From contig WBMW01000795.1 in the NCBI GenBank assembly GCA_013396635.1, positions 251,653 through 315,652 on the forward strand: DNA of 64,000 nt, in the 5' to 3' direction. Below the pieces are notes generated by a model. It was not told the DNA's origin, made no database searches, and was given only the letters and a program-made list of their open reading frames with translations. Numbering within the stretch: position 1 is the first letter of the stretch; each line of letters begins with the position of its first letter. Positions 22,771 to 36,584 of this stretch are shown here, one piece after another. A program made the position numbers and the translations under genes. The stretch comes from Penelope pileata (lineage: Eukaryota; Chordata; Aves; Galliformes; Cracidae).

Positions 22771-25271
22771 TCTGTGTCTGGTGCTGTAGATGGGCAAAGC
22801 ATTTCTATTTGTGCAGTGTTGCAAGAACTGGTATCAGATGTCACTGCTTCAGGAGTGGGTAAGGGGAGGGCTGTCTGTTGAGGTGAGCTCATGCACACAC
22901 ACACACGAGTACAGTGCATTAAGCTCTTCAGGTAATCAAGGGAAATTCATTCAAACTATTCTCTCTGAAACTCAGTTTGCTACTTCTGTGTTTTCAGTTC
23001 TTGCATCTTTGACAAATTCTGCACTCATGTACAGCTTCTGCAGAATGTTGCCACTTCTATTCTTATTGAAATGATACATCTCCAGTCTTTCAGTTCTCAC
23101 GAGCCTCACACTTTGTTGTATCCTGTTTGATTTAACACCTCTTATTTCCTGAGAAGAACTGTGCTATGCTACCTTACCTTTACAACCTTGTTTGTCTTCT
23201 GAGTTATTTATGGACAGTGAATGAACCTCCATGTAGATGGAAACCTTGTGCTGTTAAGCCTGCCTAGTGTTTGGAAGATGACTGTAAGACTTTGTATTTT
23301 TTGTGTAGTTTAAAAAAGCATCTTATCTCTGCTTGTCTCTGGTTTAGCTGTTATCTGTAGCTCTGTTAAGAATGTTAAAGTGATATCAGATTTCAGCATA
23401 TAATGAAGGGACAGTCCAGTTTCTGTTATCCTGTTTGTTCTTAAATGTTTGAGTTCTGCATATTTTTTAATCTATTTGCAGCATACTCCAGGTAACCATT
23501 GTATCACAGTGTGTGGCTTTGTTGATGACTGATAAGATTAACATAAACTTCAGTTGCACTCTTCCTAATGAGAGAATATTTGTTTTGACATCAAGGCTTG
23601 TTTTTAAGTTATTTAAGGCAACGTAAAATAAATAATCTGAACATACTAATTCATGATTTTGATTGCTAGAATTAATGTTTTAAATAAGGAATTGACCAGA
23701 AAATAAGAAAATACATGTTATTATCTTTTGAAATATTATTTAAATTAAGGTTATTTAGTTTCCTGAAAGCTGACTTTTCAGTGAAAGCTTTCTGTGTGCC
23801 AACTATCCCCAATAACTTGAACAATCTGCCAATGAGTGGCAATGCTTCCCTGCCTTTCCCAAGACCTTTCAGCTGTGATAAACAGATACAACTGATACTG
23901 AAGATAGGACAAGTTTAGTGACAGCTTTGAAAATTATTATTTAAGCATGTATTTTCCTCAAGCAAAAGACACTCAGTAAATGCCCATAGAGCATGCTCCT
24001 ATCACCAGGAACAGACTGGCAACAAATATAAGGGAATATTCAGGTGCAGATGGTCAAGCAAAGAACTGGAGATCAAAGAAAGGCTGCCTGCTGTAGAAGG
24101 AAAGTCAAAGGTCCTGTAACTCCTGTGAAACTACTTTATTTTTGTACTAATTTGAACAGTATCTTTTCCACTGGGCTATTTTTCTTCTTTGTCATCAAAG
24201 ACTTTTTCTGACGTTTCTGTCCTTTTTGCCAAACATTCCTCAGCTTGTATTTCTTTTTTATTTCCATGAATCACATCACTGTTTCAAGCTTTCCTTGGTG
24301 TCAGAGGCTCTTTTGCAATCAAGGAAAGCACTAGCCAGCGTTGTACAGACTGTACCACGCACTTGCATCAAATGCTGTAACTCAGTCAACCCCTGCAGAT
24401 CAAGCTTTCAGTATTTATTTCAGAAAATGGAGACAACTACTCTGGGTTCTTCTAAATGAAAAATTAGGGTTTTCCACTTATGTCATGCCTTGACCTGAGG
24501 ATATTTGTCCGTGGATTTTAGAGATTTTATCCTCATCCATTCTGCTTAATATGCTCTCTCAAATTTTGTATTTCAGTTACCAAGGACTTCATTGTTGCTA
24601 GCTGGTATCTTCTGCTGAAGGGGCAGATTGTTATAAAAACTGGGTTCATGTTCTGCTTTCACAAATTGTGGGTAGATCCTGAAAAGATCAGACACTATTG
24701 CTGTGTAACTACTGCCAGTTTTTACCAACGTGACCTTCTGTCTCTAAATAGAATGATTTTATCATTCCTGAGGAAGATCTACAAATAAGTTTGAATAGAA
24801 AATCTATACTTATTACCTAAAAACCATGGACTTTCTGGTGTAGTGATTGCAACTGAACAGTAAATATGCTGCAGCTACTCTACAGCTTCAATGAAGATAT
24901 ACTTTCTGACACTTCTGGTTGGCTCTTACTTGACTGAAAGTATTTATAACACAAATTCCTTGAAGTTGAAAAAAAAGCAGAATCATGAAAATATGTGTAT
25001 CAAGCATGAAATTCAAGTGGTGAAAGAATTAAAGCCACGAAACTTATTTTCTGCAATAACACCATAATTAATTATGCCATAATTGTCTATTCCTATCATC
25101 TCACTATCTCACCATGCCGTGAATGCTACTGGATAAATGCAATTGAAATGTCAGCCTTTACATGAATTTGTGATACAATGTATATCAGAACTCATTATAT
25201 GAATGATCAATACAATAGAAGTAGTTAATCAGAAAGCAATCTGTATCATATCTGTATCCTACCTGTGCAAC
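22771..25271. other. Intronic sequence, nothing recognised
   Basis: AT-rich sequence before the CR1 tail at 25.27 kb. It has a short CA run near 22890-22905. No exon can be supported. Confidence 0.4.
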
Positions 25272-25361
25272 CTGCTGTAGGGAACCTGCTTTGGCAGGGG
25301 GTTGAACTTGATGATCTCTTGAGGTCCCTTCCAACCCCTACAATTCTGTGATTCTGTGATC
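25272..25361 (+). mobile_element. CR1 3'-end fragment
   Basis: Only the terminal about 90 bases of a CR1 are present: a GGGGGTTGAACTTGATGATC block, the hallmark GGTCCCTTCCAACCC, and two copies of the terminal octamer-like ATTCTGTG. This is an extreme 5' truncation, in sense orientation, in the THEMIS intron just upstream of the penultimate exon. Confidence 0.9.
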
Positions 25362-25688
25362 ATCCAAAAGAGAAACGTAAACCTTCTCCTTGTGTTTATG
25401 AGTCCATACAGCCAAATAAAGAAAAAGGAGACTAGAGATAAGTTTTAAAGGTAATTTCTCCATATAGAGTGCCTTCTAGTCTTATTATTTCGTGAAGTGC
25501 TTGTCTCAAAGTCAAGCATTATAGTAAATGTTATTGATGGTTGCTTTGACAAGCAGAGGATTTGTGGTTAAATAATTTCACAGAAGTGACCCAAAGAATG
25601 TTGCTCTTACATGTCACAGCTCTGAAAGTATTCAGGCTGGAGTAACAATTTACATGTGAAGTCATCATTTTCTTCTATGTAATTTCAG

Positions 25689-25842
25689 AATTTCTGCGTA
25701 GACACCATAAAGGAATTGTGCTCAAATCAAGATGCTGATGTTTTGGAATTACAGGTTAATTGTCAAAATGATCTGGTGCATCGTGACAATGAGAAGGACA
25801 TGACTGGGAAAGCTACATTAGTGGAAACCAGTGTCATTAAAG
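25689..25842 (+). CDS. THEMIS penultimate coding exon
   Basis: THEMIS is a CABIT-domain adaptor that works with GRB2, SHP1 and LAT signalling to set T-cell receptor thresholds during thymic selection. This exon encodes part of the disordered C-terminal tail. It starts after TTTCAG in phase 0 and ends before GTCAGT in phase 1. The product has VDTIKELCSNQ and then QNDLV, followed by a GKATLVET block. Human THEMIS has VDITKKLHPNQ, then QNDLV at the same spacing, then GATAIAET, so the two align without a gap over this stretch. The CABIT domains and the proline-rich motif are not in this exon or elsewhere in the window. It is the best anchor for gene identity on this side. Confidence 0.8.
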
Positions 25843-26370
25843 GTCAGTTAAAATTTATGGATTGAGATATAACAGAGCTTAACCCCAGCCTTGATAGATA
25901 ACTTAAATACAGGATTATTTTGTGTGATTTCATTTGGAATATATGGATCAGTCAAAAGTGATGAAAAGTGAACATTTCTGCTCTTCCTCCATAAATGCTG
26001 TAAGACATATTCATCCAAGCTCTCAACAGCAGCATGGTATTAAACTCTGTTTGACACTGTAACATGAATATTCAGTAGTTTTTAGAAACAGACTTGTGTG
26101 GAAAGATGCACTTTCTTATTTGCTAGTAATCTACACATCTTCTGCTACAGAAAATGTTAATTCCAAGAAGTATTAAGCATAAGAAAGCAATTTACATTAA
26201 AGATAAGATGTCTTCAACTCACTTTTTTTTATTATCTTGAGAAAAGATGATATTGAGCAAATTACTTGTCTATTAATTGTTTTTAAAGTCACAATTTGCT
26301 TGGATTTCACAAGTATACTTGATAACTAGTTAGGTTTTCTACTTCTCTTTCCACATTTTACTTTTTTCAG
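25843..26370 (+). other. THEMIS last intron
   Basis: A 528-base intron with donor GTCAGT and a T-rich acceptor (CTTTTTTCAG). No embedded repeat was recognised. Confidence 0.65.
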
Positions 26371-26390
26371 AACATAGTGAAGTTGAGTAA
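26371..26390 (+). CDS. THEMIS terminal coding exon
   Basis: It follows a strong acceptor. The phase-1 join with the preceding exon gives the final residues EHSEVE and a TAA stop at 26388-26390, comparable in length and charge to the human end (a few Lys/Glu/His residues after the AET block). The 3' UTR starts at 26391. No canonical AATAAA was found in the next about 450 bases, so the polyadenylation site is not placed. The exon is very short, so the call depends on phase and position rather than on its own similarity. Confidence 0.65.
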
Positions 26391-28124
26391 CCGGATGATG
26401 TGAGGACAAATCCAGAAGACTTTGAAGCTCATATAAAAAACTCAGCTGATTTCATTCATCTGTCTGTCATGGGTTATGTCTGAAATATGAACACATCACA
26501 TTAATTACAACACTGGAACATTTGGAAGATTAAGGCACAAATACTCACCCTCACAGCATTTGTTTACTGATAATTGATATCAGTACAAGAACTTCCCACA
26601 AAATTCCCCCTTTATTTCCTTCTCATTCAGTGTGCAAGACTCCTAAAAAGGACTATTTATCTGAAACTATGCAAAATTTTTTTTTATATTTAAAAAGTAC
26701 TGTAGCGTATTGAATATTCAGTGATCTGTACTGCTGTAGAAGCTGATTATTTGGGAACAGTTTTTCTAATGGCGTTTAGATTTATAACTGGCTGCTTTGA
26801 AAAATAATCTCATATTTGTTATTTTGTTGCTTTGAAAAACCTCCCTGTAGGCTCCATTTTGTTACAACTTAATGATCTGATTATATTTTATAGTGGTAAA
26901 TGGTGAAGCTTCCACACTGGCAGCTAAAGATAATGGCACCCTCTGTTTAAACTCCAGGGCAAAATTATTGTCAAGATGGGTAAACGGTGTACTCTCTTGC
27001 GCCAAGGGAGCTACCTGCACGTCACTAGAGCTTGACTTCAACAACTGATATCCATGCTGTAGGGATCAATTGAATCACCTCCATGGGTGATTCTGTCTCC
27101 CTGGGGAGAGGCATGTGTGAGCAGTGGAGAGATACATAACCTGAAGAAAATGTGACCAAGGCATCCCTACAGTAAGCTAGGCTTAAAATTTGTGGTGAGG
27201 ACTGGCTTCTTCACAAGCACAGGACTCAGTGCCTGTGAAGGTGCTGCACTTTGATGGGTTTAGACCCCTCACAGACCTGGAAAGCCACACAGGCTGAAGT
27301 CACATAATGGTTTTATAGTCAAGATTTTCCAAAGATTTTTCTGAACTCCGCAGATCAGTTTCTGTAGTGAGAAGTGGTGTCAAACAGTTGCTTCCTGTGT
27401 CTCTTACAGGAACTGTGCAGTAGTTTCTAAACTGAGATCAGCTGGCTGAGAAAAGAAGTTTGGAGCTTTCTAAGAGTTTGGTTCAATAACATCATTAAGA
27501 AGTGGCCGAACCACGTTCCTCTTGTGAGAGCATTTGTTACTGCTTGTGCTTCTGTATGAAACTGCCTGGTGTTTCTGCTTGGTTTGGCTGCTACACAGTT
27601 ATCTTTTCTTTCTGTACAGTGAGAATATCTAAGACAGGAGGGGGATGGCCCCATACCAGATACTAGCTGAAATATCAATTCAAATTATCTAGAGCCACAG
27701 TTTTCTTTGAAACTTGCTTACCGACCTTAAGATCCTCACAGTTAATGTAGGGCCTGCTGTTCTCCTCCTCAACAAGGAGGCTTCCCAGACCATTTCCAAA
27801 TCACTATTAGGGGTACTTGAACTATAAGTGTAGTGTTCAGATGTTCTATATTTTCAATCAAAGACAAACTTGGACTTTTTGCAGCTGTTCATGTTTTAGA
27901 CCTTCTACTTATTGTGACTCAGCAGGATAGCAAAACAAGGTATCATTTCTAACTTGCTTGCCTTCTTACTCTTTATTCTTTCTAGTCCAGTAACATTAGT
28001 CTTTTGTCCATCCCATGAAGCCTTATTTGCCCTTGATAGACCTTTTCCAGAATCTCCAAGAGAACTTTGTTTGCTGTTTTTCACTTTTCATAGATCTATT
28101 TTTCTTAGCCATTTAGAGAGCAAG
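26391..28124 (+). other. Probable THEMIS 3' UTR and flank
   Basis: AT-rich sequence after the stop, with runs of A and T. No canonical poly(A) signal was seen near the stop. No other gene was recognised. The short open frames at 26862-27044 and 27427-27678 on the - strand lack support. Confidence 0.4.
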
Positions 28125-28546
28125 ACATGCAAAGAATGGCTGAGGTCCCTTGGTTTGTTCAGCCCAGAGCAGAGGAGGCGGAGGGGAGGCCTCATGGCAG
28201 CCGACAGCTTCCTCATGAGGGGAGTGGAGGGGCAGCGCTGAGCTCTGCTCTCTGGTGACAGTGACAGGGCCCAAGGGAATGGCATGGAGCTGTGTCAGGG
28301 GAGGTCAAGTTGGGAATTGGGAAAAGATTCTTCACCAGAGTGAAGACCAGGGTGGACAGGCCCTGGAACAGGCTCACCAGGGCACTGGTCACAGCCCCAA
28401 GTTGCCAGAGTTCAAGGAGCATTTGGATAATGCTCTCAGACATAGGGTTTGAATTTTGGGTGGTTCTGTGTGGAGCCATGAGTTGGACTTAATGACCCTT
28501 GTGGGTCCCTTCCAATTCAAGATATGCTATAACTCTGTGATTCTAA
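28125..28546 (+). mobile_element. CR1 LINE fragment
   Basis: In sense orientation it shows the ORF2 C-terminal region (LVCSAQSRGGGG-type purine-rich block), then the 3' UTR with a GGAACAGGCTCACCAGGG block, a TTGGACTTAATGACCCTTG block and GGGTCCCTTCCAATTC. It ends in TCTGTGATTCT. It is 5' truncated, with its frames broken. The overlapping frames here are CR1 shadows. Confidence 0.85.
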
Positions 28547-31500
28547 TCCTTTATTTGTTTTTAATTCCAAAACACTCTAATTGACAAGACAGCTTTTTCT
28601 AGTGACTTTTTCTAGTTTTATATTATCTTCTTTTCAGTGTTCTTCTGTTAAGATACTAACCTTTGGTTTGCTAACTCTTCTATGAAAGCCCGGTTTTCGT
28701 ATCTACTCAATTGTAATGGTCAATTATTGATTTAATTCTTCCTTATTCCAATGGAAATATTTCTTTCAAACTTCAGATATTAGCCATGCTTTTTTTCTTT
28801 TTCTATCCATTTTCTATCTCTATTTTTTCCTATCCATTTCCCTGAGTTTATGGCTAGAGACTCATGCTTTGCAAATAGTCCTAGGTGTATGCCCAAGTGC
28901 ATTAAAGAAAACATTGGAGTTAGGGCTGCTGAAGGCTTGCTTACCCTGGTCCTGTAAAGATTTGCAGTACTAAGTCTTTCTACCTGGCCCAGTTCTTAGC
29001 CGTGTTTCTGATTTCAAACCTCATAGATCATATGTCTCCCGCCCTATTCCTCATGAACACTGCAGTTACTTAATTTTAGCTCATCCTATAGGTTGTTAGG
29101 TGAGACCTAATTCAGAAAAAGAGTAGCCTCTGTTACTGAGGCTTTTCAAACAAATTCTCAGTATGTCTGTTTGGCATACACACAGAAAATCAAGAGTCAG
29201 TATCATAAAGTTTCTGACTATTAAACTACTTCTTGTTTAATTTACTTAGAGTATATCCCTGAACAATTTTTGCATAAATTTGAGTATGCTGTGAGTTGAA
29301 AGTTGGAGATAGGTAGATTTAATAATCTAGACCAAAGAGCGGTGATGGATTGTATGCTGACATACCCAGATCAGAACTAAAGGTTTTTCTCAACACTGTG
29401 CGTTAATAAAGCCCAAATTATTGGGCTTAATTCAAAGTTAACTGCAAAATTACACAGGAGATTGGATTAGATGACAAAGCAGTTCTTCCTGGCTAGTCAA
29501 GGGATCCCCGGGAGTCCGCTGTTGCGTGCAGCAAGATTGTCTGTTCCAGAGAGTGTACTCTGCTCTGTTAATTCACAGGATAATGGATTAGAAAATATGT
29601 CAAGACTAATAACACAGACACACTCCTGTGGGTTTTGAGTGGGAGGAAATGCACCATTCACTGACTAATCTTTGAACTTCTACTAGTGAATGTTAAGCCA
29701 CCCTCCAAAGCATCAACCTGTTTCAAAATCCTAAAAAGGATATTGAATCCACACTTTCAAAAAAACAGACAAAATTTCTATTTCTTACCAAAGACTAGGT
29801 AGTTCTGAAAAGAAAGGCAACGTTTTTCTTTCAATTTTAAGGCCTCTATTGTATTTCCTTTCAGAGTTCATAATAGCAAAGTAAGATTTTGTATCTTTGT
29901 TTCTTCTGTGTTTCAACAAAATCTGAATTGGCCACTAAAGATAGCATCTTATGTTCTTAGATTTGACTGAATTTGAATTCACTAGAAACACTAGCAATTC
30001 TGAAGAATCATAACTCTCATCTGAAACCTGCTATATCAGTTTGTTTTGATTCTATCTTGAAATTTATTCAAAGTGGAGTTTCTAAAACATTACCTAATCT
30101 TCTTGCTCATGCTTTAGGTTTCTGTGATTGTGAGATTCTCTAATAAAAAATGTTTATGTTGATTTTGTTTATTGATCACTAGACATTTCAGAGAAGATAT
30201 ATATTCTGAATTTAAGCACTTGATTTAGGAGGGCTGTGAGCTGGAGGGAAAAAATGGAAAAGGCCTTCTGATTGCATTTCAGGGCACACATAAAGTAGTA
30301 CACCAGTTTTGACAATGAAGATTAAGAAATTTCTGCTCCTGTTCTTGAGGTCTCATCATTTAAGGCAATACCTCTGGTCATGGGGCTGTACTCTAAACAA
30401 AACAGTAGAATGAATTGAACAGAGTATCTTCAAAAGCTTTAAGCAAAATAAAGAATTTTGCATTATTCTTTAAAAAAAGTTCTTTCTTTGGCAATGTCAC
30501 GGGGAACATGCGCTAGTGTTCTGAGTTGATCCATAGGGATGAGCAATGTGAATTAGGAATCCTATACTGTATAGATGTATGACAACTCTCTCCCTTTACT
30601 TCCGTCTTTGATTAGGGTAAAATTGTTATTACATGCTTTGCCTCCTATGGTCCTGTAACTATCTTTAAAACAATAATTTTACTATTTTTCCTTCTTTTTT
30701 TTGAGCCATAATCAAAAACCTAATTCCTCGCTGATGCACCTTCTGAGACAAGCTAACGAAAAAAATGTTAAGAAAATGAGTTAAAATATGTTACATCCTT
30801 TAATAAGACAGTAGATTATACTTAAAGGTTTTCAATCAGTTAATTCTTAGCTAGTACATAGCTTGTACAGCAGGGGACAGAAAGCATGGGCTCTGCATCC
30901 TTACATATTGCCATTGTTTATTAGATCTGACTGATTTTTATTGTGGCTATGTGCAGAGGTTCCAGGCAGAAGCATGTAGAAGTCATTACAAGGAGAGGGT
31001 GTTGCAGGGGACTAAAAGGGACTTCGCATGAGTCACCTCTCTCTTTCTGCCTGTGTCTGTTTCTGTTGCTCTTCTCCAGCTGGAAGGTAGTGCTTCTTAT
31101 CTGAGAGGAAGCTGGTGTGCAAGGCAGCTGCTGGGAGTGGGTTGGGGGCATGGTGCTGCACAGAGCCCTTCTCCGCATCCTCCTGTACTACTGTATGATG
31201 GGACCCAGAATATGCAATTCTTTAAAATTTGTGACAAATATTTCTCATCAGTGAGAGTTATTGATATCTTGTTTGTTTTACAAAAACAAAAAAAAACCAA
31301 AAACAAACAAAACAGTGCAACAGTGGAAAGTAGTGACTATAGGGATTCGATAAAACTAGCAAGATAGACTAGGAAAAAACGACAAAGAAGAAAAGTTAGA
31401 AATAAAAAGACAGTGAAAGAGGTCAACAGTTTTGTCTTTCACAAAATCCAAATTTCTTTAAGAAATTAAATTTAAGATTAAATTTTTCCAAACAATGGGC

Positions 31501-34500
31501 TAGTACATTTCCAACAGAGATAAATATTAACCATACCTGAATTTTAAACTGGCAGGATGAAATATTTTGATCGTAGCTTTTAACAGTTTTTAAAGACATG
31601 CTAAATCATCACTTGAATGAATGGTTTATGGATACCAACCCAGGGAGCAGTCCATTAGTTTTATTGGCTCTGATTCTGCTCAATAGCTTCCAGTAGCACT
31701 CCCTAAGGAATTAACTCTCACTAGCACTGAGGAGCATCAGAACCAGGCCCACAGCAAATAAAACAGTACTGTTAATAAAAACACTTTGGCTTATGCATAT
31801 GCTCTTCAGTTCTGTGCTTTTTCACCGAAGTGATGCTCAGAAATGAGGATGTGGTTCTACCTTGTTCAGTTCACGATATTATTGTGCATAGTAATTCACA
31901 ACTATTGTTTCAAGTTAGGCCTATCTGTAAACACTAAACATTATTAATGTGCCTGAATGTTAATTTATGCAGCATAAAGCTTGAGCTGAGATATTTACCA
32001 CAGCTATAAAACTCTGTTGTGATCATGGCTGGGATGTTTAGTTCTACAACCTTTTATGTGCATGAGTTAGGGTTTCTAGCACTGGTTGCCTTCTAGCAAT
32101 GGTAATGATGGTTTGGGTTACTTCTGTTGCCTGCATTTTGGATGAGGGCAGAATACACAATTATGACAACTGCGACCTTGAAGTCTGTGAAAGAATAGCA
32201 AATATATTCAGAGAAAAAAAAAATAAAGAATCCTACCCACTCGAGGATATGAGTGAGACAAATGAAAATTTTTAGTCTGCAGAGCACTCCCTTTCCACTG
32301 TAAAGGCAAACATAATTATACAAATTGTTCCAGGAAGAGCAGAGTTAATGAAATTTGGATTAATAAGGATTCAGGTCTGTTGTCCCCTACTGCTCCTTCC
32401 ATGATAATAACCAAAACACTCCTTATGGCACTCCTATTATATGAAAAAGAGCAGGTTTGGAGCTATGTGTGTGTTGAGTGGCCAACCAATACACACATGC
32501 TGATTTATCCTTCTGTCTACTGCCAAATGAAGAGTGTAACAGCTGTGCTCTGCATGCCTTTCTTTCCATAGAGGAACTAATTCACTAATTCAACTTTCTC
32601 TTTTATAACCACGTTGTGACTGCTTTCCCCTTTTCCAATTTGATCGAAATTGGCAAAAAAACTTTAAAAAGTGTTGACAGATGGATGGATAGACAGCACA
32701 ATGACATAAGCTTTGTTTTCTTAGCAAGCTAAGATGATATATATGATTCAGTAATTCAGTGTTGAGTCTAATAGTTTTTTTTCAAGCAGAGAAGAAAATT
32801 GCACTGATTTCACTGATCAAAATCCCCTTGGGATCATTCAGTTTGTCTCATTCTTTGCTTAATGCCTTATTGAAGTGTAAATATATACATTTCAGAAGGA
32901 ATCCTACACTGGTCTGAAACTGGGACAGCTGTGGTTTACTCTGGCCTGATGACATTTATTTCCTTTCTCTCAGAGCTGTCTTGCTTAGAAGCATATCATT
33001 TTGTTTGTGCATGTTCAGGAAAGAAGAAAGTCTAGCTACGCCATCCATGTGCAACCTGTACCTTATATCCGTATTAGCAAGTCTAAGAGCTCAAACAATA
33101 TTTCCCTTGCTGAATCAAAAAGATTAGCTTATTCCTTTAGTGCCTGTTTTATTCATTAGTTTACTTTTACTGATATCAAACACAGTCAACCTGAAAATGA
33201 ACCACAAACCTGGAAATGTTTATTAAGCAGATAGTGGCCATGTGTGTGAGAGCTGTGAGTGAGATCTTCATTAAATTTCTCATCATAGGGTGGATTTCTT
33301 TCCCTTTTGATGCCTAGATCTGGAAATACATTGCTAATTCAGTCATTCCTGTAAAGAAGCAGAGGTACTTGTGAATAAATTGGGCCATGATAAATTGTGT
33401 CCTGGCGTGGGTAGACAGCTGCTTGATGAATATAATAGTTATTTCTGTCATTAAAAATTCTGTAAAGGAGTGGATAAGAACTTCAGAAAGAAATGAGTCC
33501 TGCCCAGTTTTTCAGGGAGAGACACCTCAGCCACAGAGAGTCTTAGGTAAAAATGATTAGAAAGACTGTGTATCTGGTTTCTTGATGAAGGAGAGCACAG
33601 TAATCCCAAGAATAAGCTTGGGAGAATTTTTGTTTGAGAAGCTCGGTGCCATAAAGAAGGGTGTATTTCACAAGCACGGCCTTGCTGAGAAGTCAGATAG
33701 GCTGTGAGGGTTTGTACACACTTGCAGGTTGTTTCAGGCTATGTCGTAGTAAATTAACCGAACAACAACAGCTGTCCCAAAAGAATTATTTCACACTGTT
33801 CTGCCATTTCACATGACAATTTTTTCATTTGAAACACAATGCCCTCTTGGCTCCATTAAACATGGGGCATCATGACAAACCTGAAGTGTGGGCTGCTCCT
33901 GCCTTGCTGCTGTACATCCCTTCCCCACCTCAGCAAGCGTCAAGAAACATGGTGGCTCCAGAGAAGGGACATGAGGCACTGATTCTTGCAGGGATGTAAT
34001 AGGAGCACATGGGCAAGGCAGGAGACCACAGGACGTTTTGTCAGCAGCCTGTAGATCAATCATGAGAAGAGTAGCATCAAGCTCTTGTCGTGGCAGGAGC
34101 AGAGCCCACTCTGAAACTGGAGCTGCAAAGAGGCCTCACATAAGGGTCTCTGCCCTAGTGGGAAAAGGCCACTGCTTTTTGAAAGGTTTGTCCTCAGTAT
34201 GGGTGAAGGCTCGTCTAGGTGGACACAAAGAAATACACTTTAAAGTGAAAACTAAAGTTTTCACTTTAACCTCATACCGCTTTCAAACTTTCATCTCTGT
34301 TTGTTATATAAGAAGAAACTGAGGATTTTTGCTTTAGGGAGTCCAAAAGTAACATTATGCTTTCCTAGATACAGATTCATCTCTTCAGAAAAAGAAACAT
34401 AAGAGCATAGGAGTACATCTGCAGCAGGAATTGTAGGTGCTGCATGAGGCAGGTGAACTTGACAGCTTTGCATCTGCTTTTACACTGTCAGTGATTGTGC

Positions 34501-34859
34501 CTCTTAATCATTTTATTAAACCTTAGAGTTGTCTGTGGACAAATGTCAGAGAGTAGACAACAGATTACCAGGTTTGTCCATAGATTTTGATGTACAAGTA
34601 TTGTGAAAAAAACGAGAGAGAAATTCTTAAAAAGTGAAGACTTTTATAAAATGCTCATCTGGATTTCATTATTGATCTGCTACAAATGTTGAGGAATGAG
34701 AGCAAGTCACGTAAGATCTCTGTGAAAATCAGAAAAGCGAACAGAACATTTCTTCCTTCTGCTTTACTTTTGTTGTTGCCTGTATGAACTGTACATTTTT
34801 TTCTGGACAAGGGCGGAACCTTTGAATTCCCTACAGTTATTTATTTGCTGATTTCTCAG
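28547..34859. other. Long stretch between alternative THEMIS 3' exons, no gene recognised
   Basis: About 6.3 kb of AT-rich sequence. It is intron if the 34860 exon belongs to THEMIS and intergenic otherwise. It contains an unusual overlapping palindrome at 34236-34269. No CR1 or LTR was recognised in it. Confidence 0.4.
34236..34269. repeat. Overlapping perfect inverted repeats (CACTTTAA modules)
   Basis: A 12-base perfect palindrome (34236-34247) overlaps the left arm of a 14-base inverted repeat (arms 34240-34253 and 34256-34269, loop of two). GTGAAAACT and its reverse complement resemble IRF/ISRE half-sites. It could form a hairpin or bind a dimeric factor. No function is claimed. Confidence 0.6.
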
Positions 34860-35016
34860 GTCTAACTAACAAGCCACTTGGAAAGTGTGAGTGCGAAAAG
34901 GAACAGAAAGAAGAGAATGACTACGAGTATGTGGATGAAAACATAATTGAAAACATAAGGAAAGTATTTCAAGGCACCGCCATTAGAAATAAGGATGTAC
35001 TCTCTGAAGAAAGAAG
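34860..35016 (+). CDS. Candidate alternative 3' exon of THEMIS (acidic Tyr-rich tail)
   Basis: A 157-base open stretch with acceptor TTTCTCAG and donor AAG/GTGGGT. Its incoming phase (needs one base) matches the donor at 25842, so it can replace the short exon at 26371. The product is strongly hydrophilic and charged: GKCECEKEQKEENDYEYVDE, then IIENIRKVFQGTAIRNKDVL. The DYEYVDEN block has two tyrosines in an acidic setting and could be a phosphorylation and SH2-binding site, which would suit a signalling adaptor. I do not recall a matching tail in mammalian THEMIS. It could instead be an exon of an unrecognised gene. Confidence 0.45.
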
Positions 35017-36584
35017 GTGGGTGTGCCCTATGATCACATACGGATGCAAAGAAATGCGGTCAGAGTGATTTTCATGCTTGCCAAAAAACATCATCCTTCA
35101 AAATGAGGGGAAGTTTTCTGTGAAAGCCACTACCATTGACTGTCACATATGTTCTGTGAACAGTGTGGGAAAGGTACATCTGAAGTAAATGTAACTACTT
35201 GTGACCCACTGTTCCTCTTAGTGATGTCACATTTGTCAAAGTGGTACCTATTGTTGTTCTGATCATGTAAGTGCATAGGTAGAGATAAAACCTTAATTAG
35301 ACCATTAATACAAAAATGCACAAAAACTCAGAAAACTTTTATCTGAAAGCTTGTCTATTTTTCCTATTTGTGCCAGTTTGGTATACCAAGTTCTGCAACT
35401 CTAAACGCAATCCTTGTCCTCTTTCTACAAGTGAGCATCTTACAGCGCATAATTAAGACCTGTATCTTAAAAAGCTTTCAGAAAACTACTTGTGTTTCTA
35501 CTAAATTATTGTGTTTGTGCTTTGGCAGTCTTCAGAGGACTTGAAGTGCTAGTGAAGGGGACCTTTGCTTCTAAAAAGCTTTAAGCATCGTTTCCAGCCA
35601 AACACAGATCAGACTTTTTTTCTAGACCTGAGTAAAACTGCATAGTGTCAACTCCTTTGACTCGTACCTGAACCTTCTATTAACTTTTCTTAATTTAGCT
35701 GAATTGCTTCTCTTACTAAGAGAAGCCCCAGAAAAGCTTGAAATGTGTTTCAATTATTTAGAAAAATATTTTATTGTGAAGTGGTTTCTTACTTCAAAAT
35801 GTACTTCCTTTTTATTTTAAAAAGATACAATAGAAATGTTGCACATCAGAGTTAGGACTGCACTGAATCTGAAATTAGCTTTATTTTTTTTCAACCCCTC
35901 CAGAAGCATTTTGGAAAACATACGTCATTGAACAGAACTGTCTTGAAAATATGACACAAAAGCAAACAGAAGCCCCCAATTTCCCAATCCAGTATTCCCC
36001 AAATAAGATCTCCTACATTTTTTCCTCTCTCGGTTATTCTTCTAGTCCCCCTGTCATCCCACACAAAGTTCCCCTCTTAATTCAGCACGAAGAGTGAATT
36101 TCTATGAGGACTTGAGGCCACGGATGTTCTTGCAGACTCTAAATGCCTCAGTAGGTGGGAGCATGTGTGGGAGATGTCCAGCCTCTCCTCGTGCACTGGC
36201 AGAAGTACACTGCAGCTTCCTGTGATTTATCCAGTAACTTTCATGCCTTCCTGGGCAATTATGGTATCCATGCAGCCACTTCTCCTCCTGCTCAGAGCCA
36301 CAGAAGTTAAAAAGTTACGGGAAAGTCTGAAAAATGAAACAAAGTAGGCTGCTTCACATACTTTCTCATGAGGATGTGGGTTTGCTCTGTAAAGTTGAGA
36401 AAGAGAGAACAAAGCATTCTTTTGACTAAAATTGTCTTATTGACTGTTGGATTTCGAGACTTCTGCATTAAGTTCTTTTGCACAGTATGGCTTCAGAACT
36501 TTTGCACAGTTTCAAGAAGTAACACCAGACTATAGGATCAGCCTGTAATTATACTCCTTACTCTTGTTAAACCAACTCCTTCAA
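35017..36584. other. Intron or intergenic sequence, nothing recognised
   Basis: AT-rich sequence between the candidate exon and a CR1. Read-through past the donor at 35016 would add a short tail and a stop at 35065-35067, so the exon could also serve as a terminal one. Confidence 0.4.
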
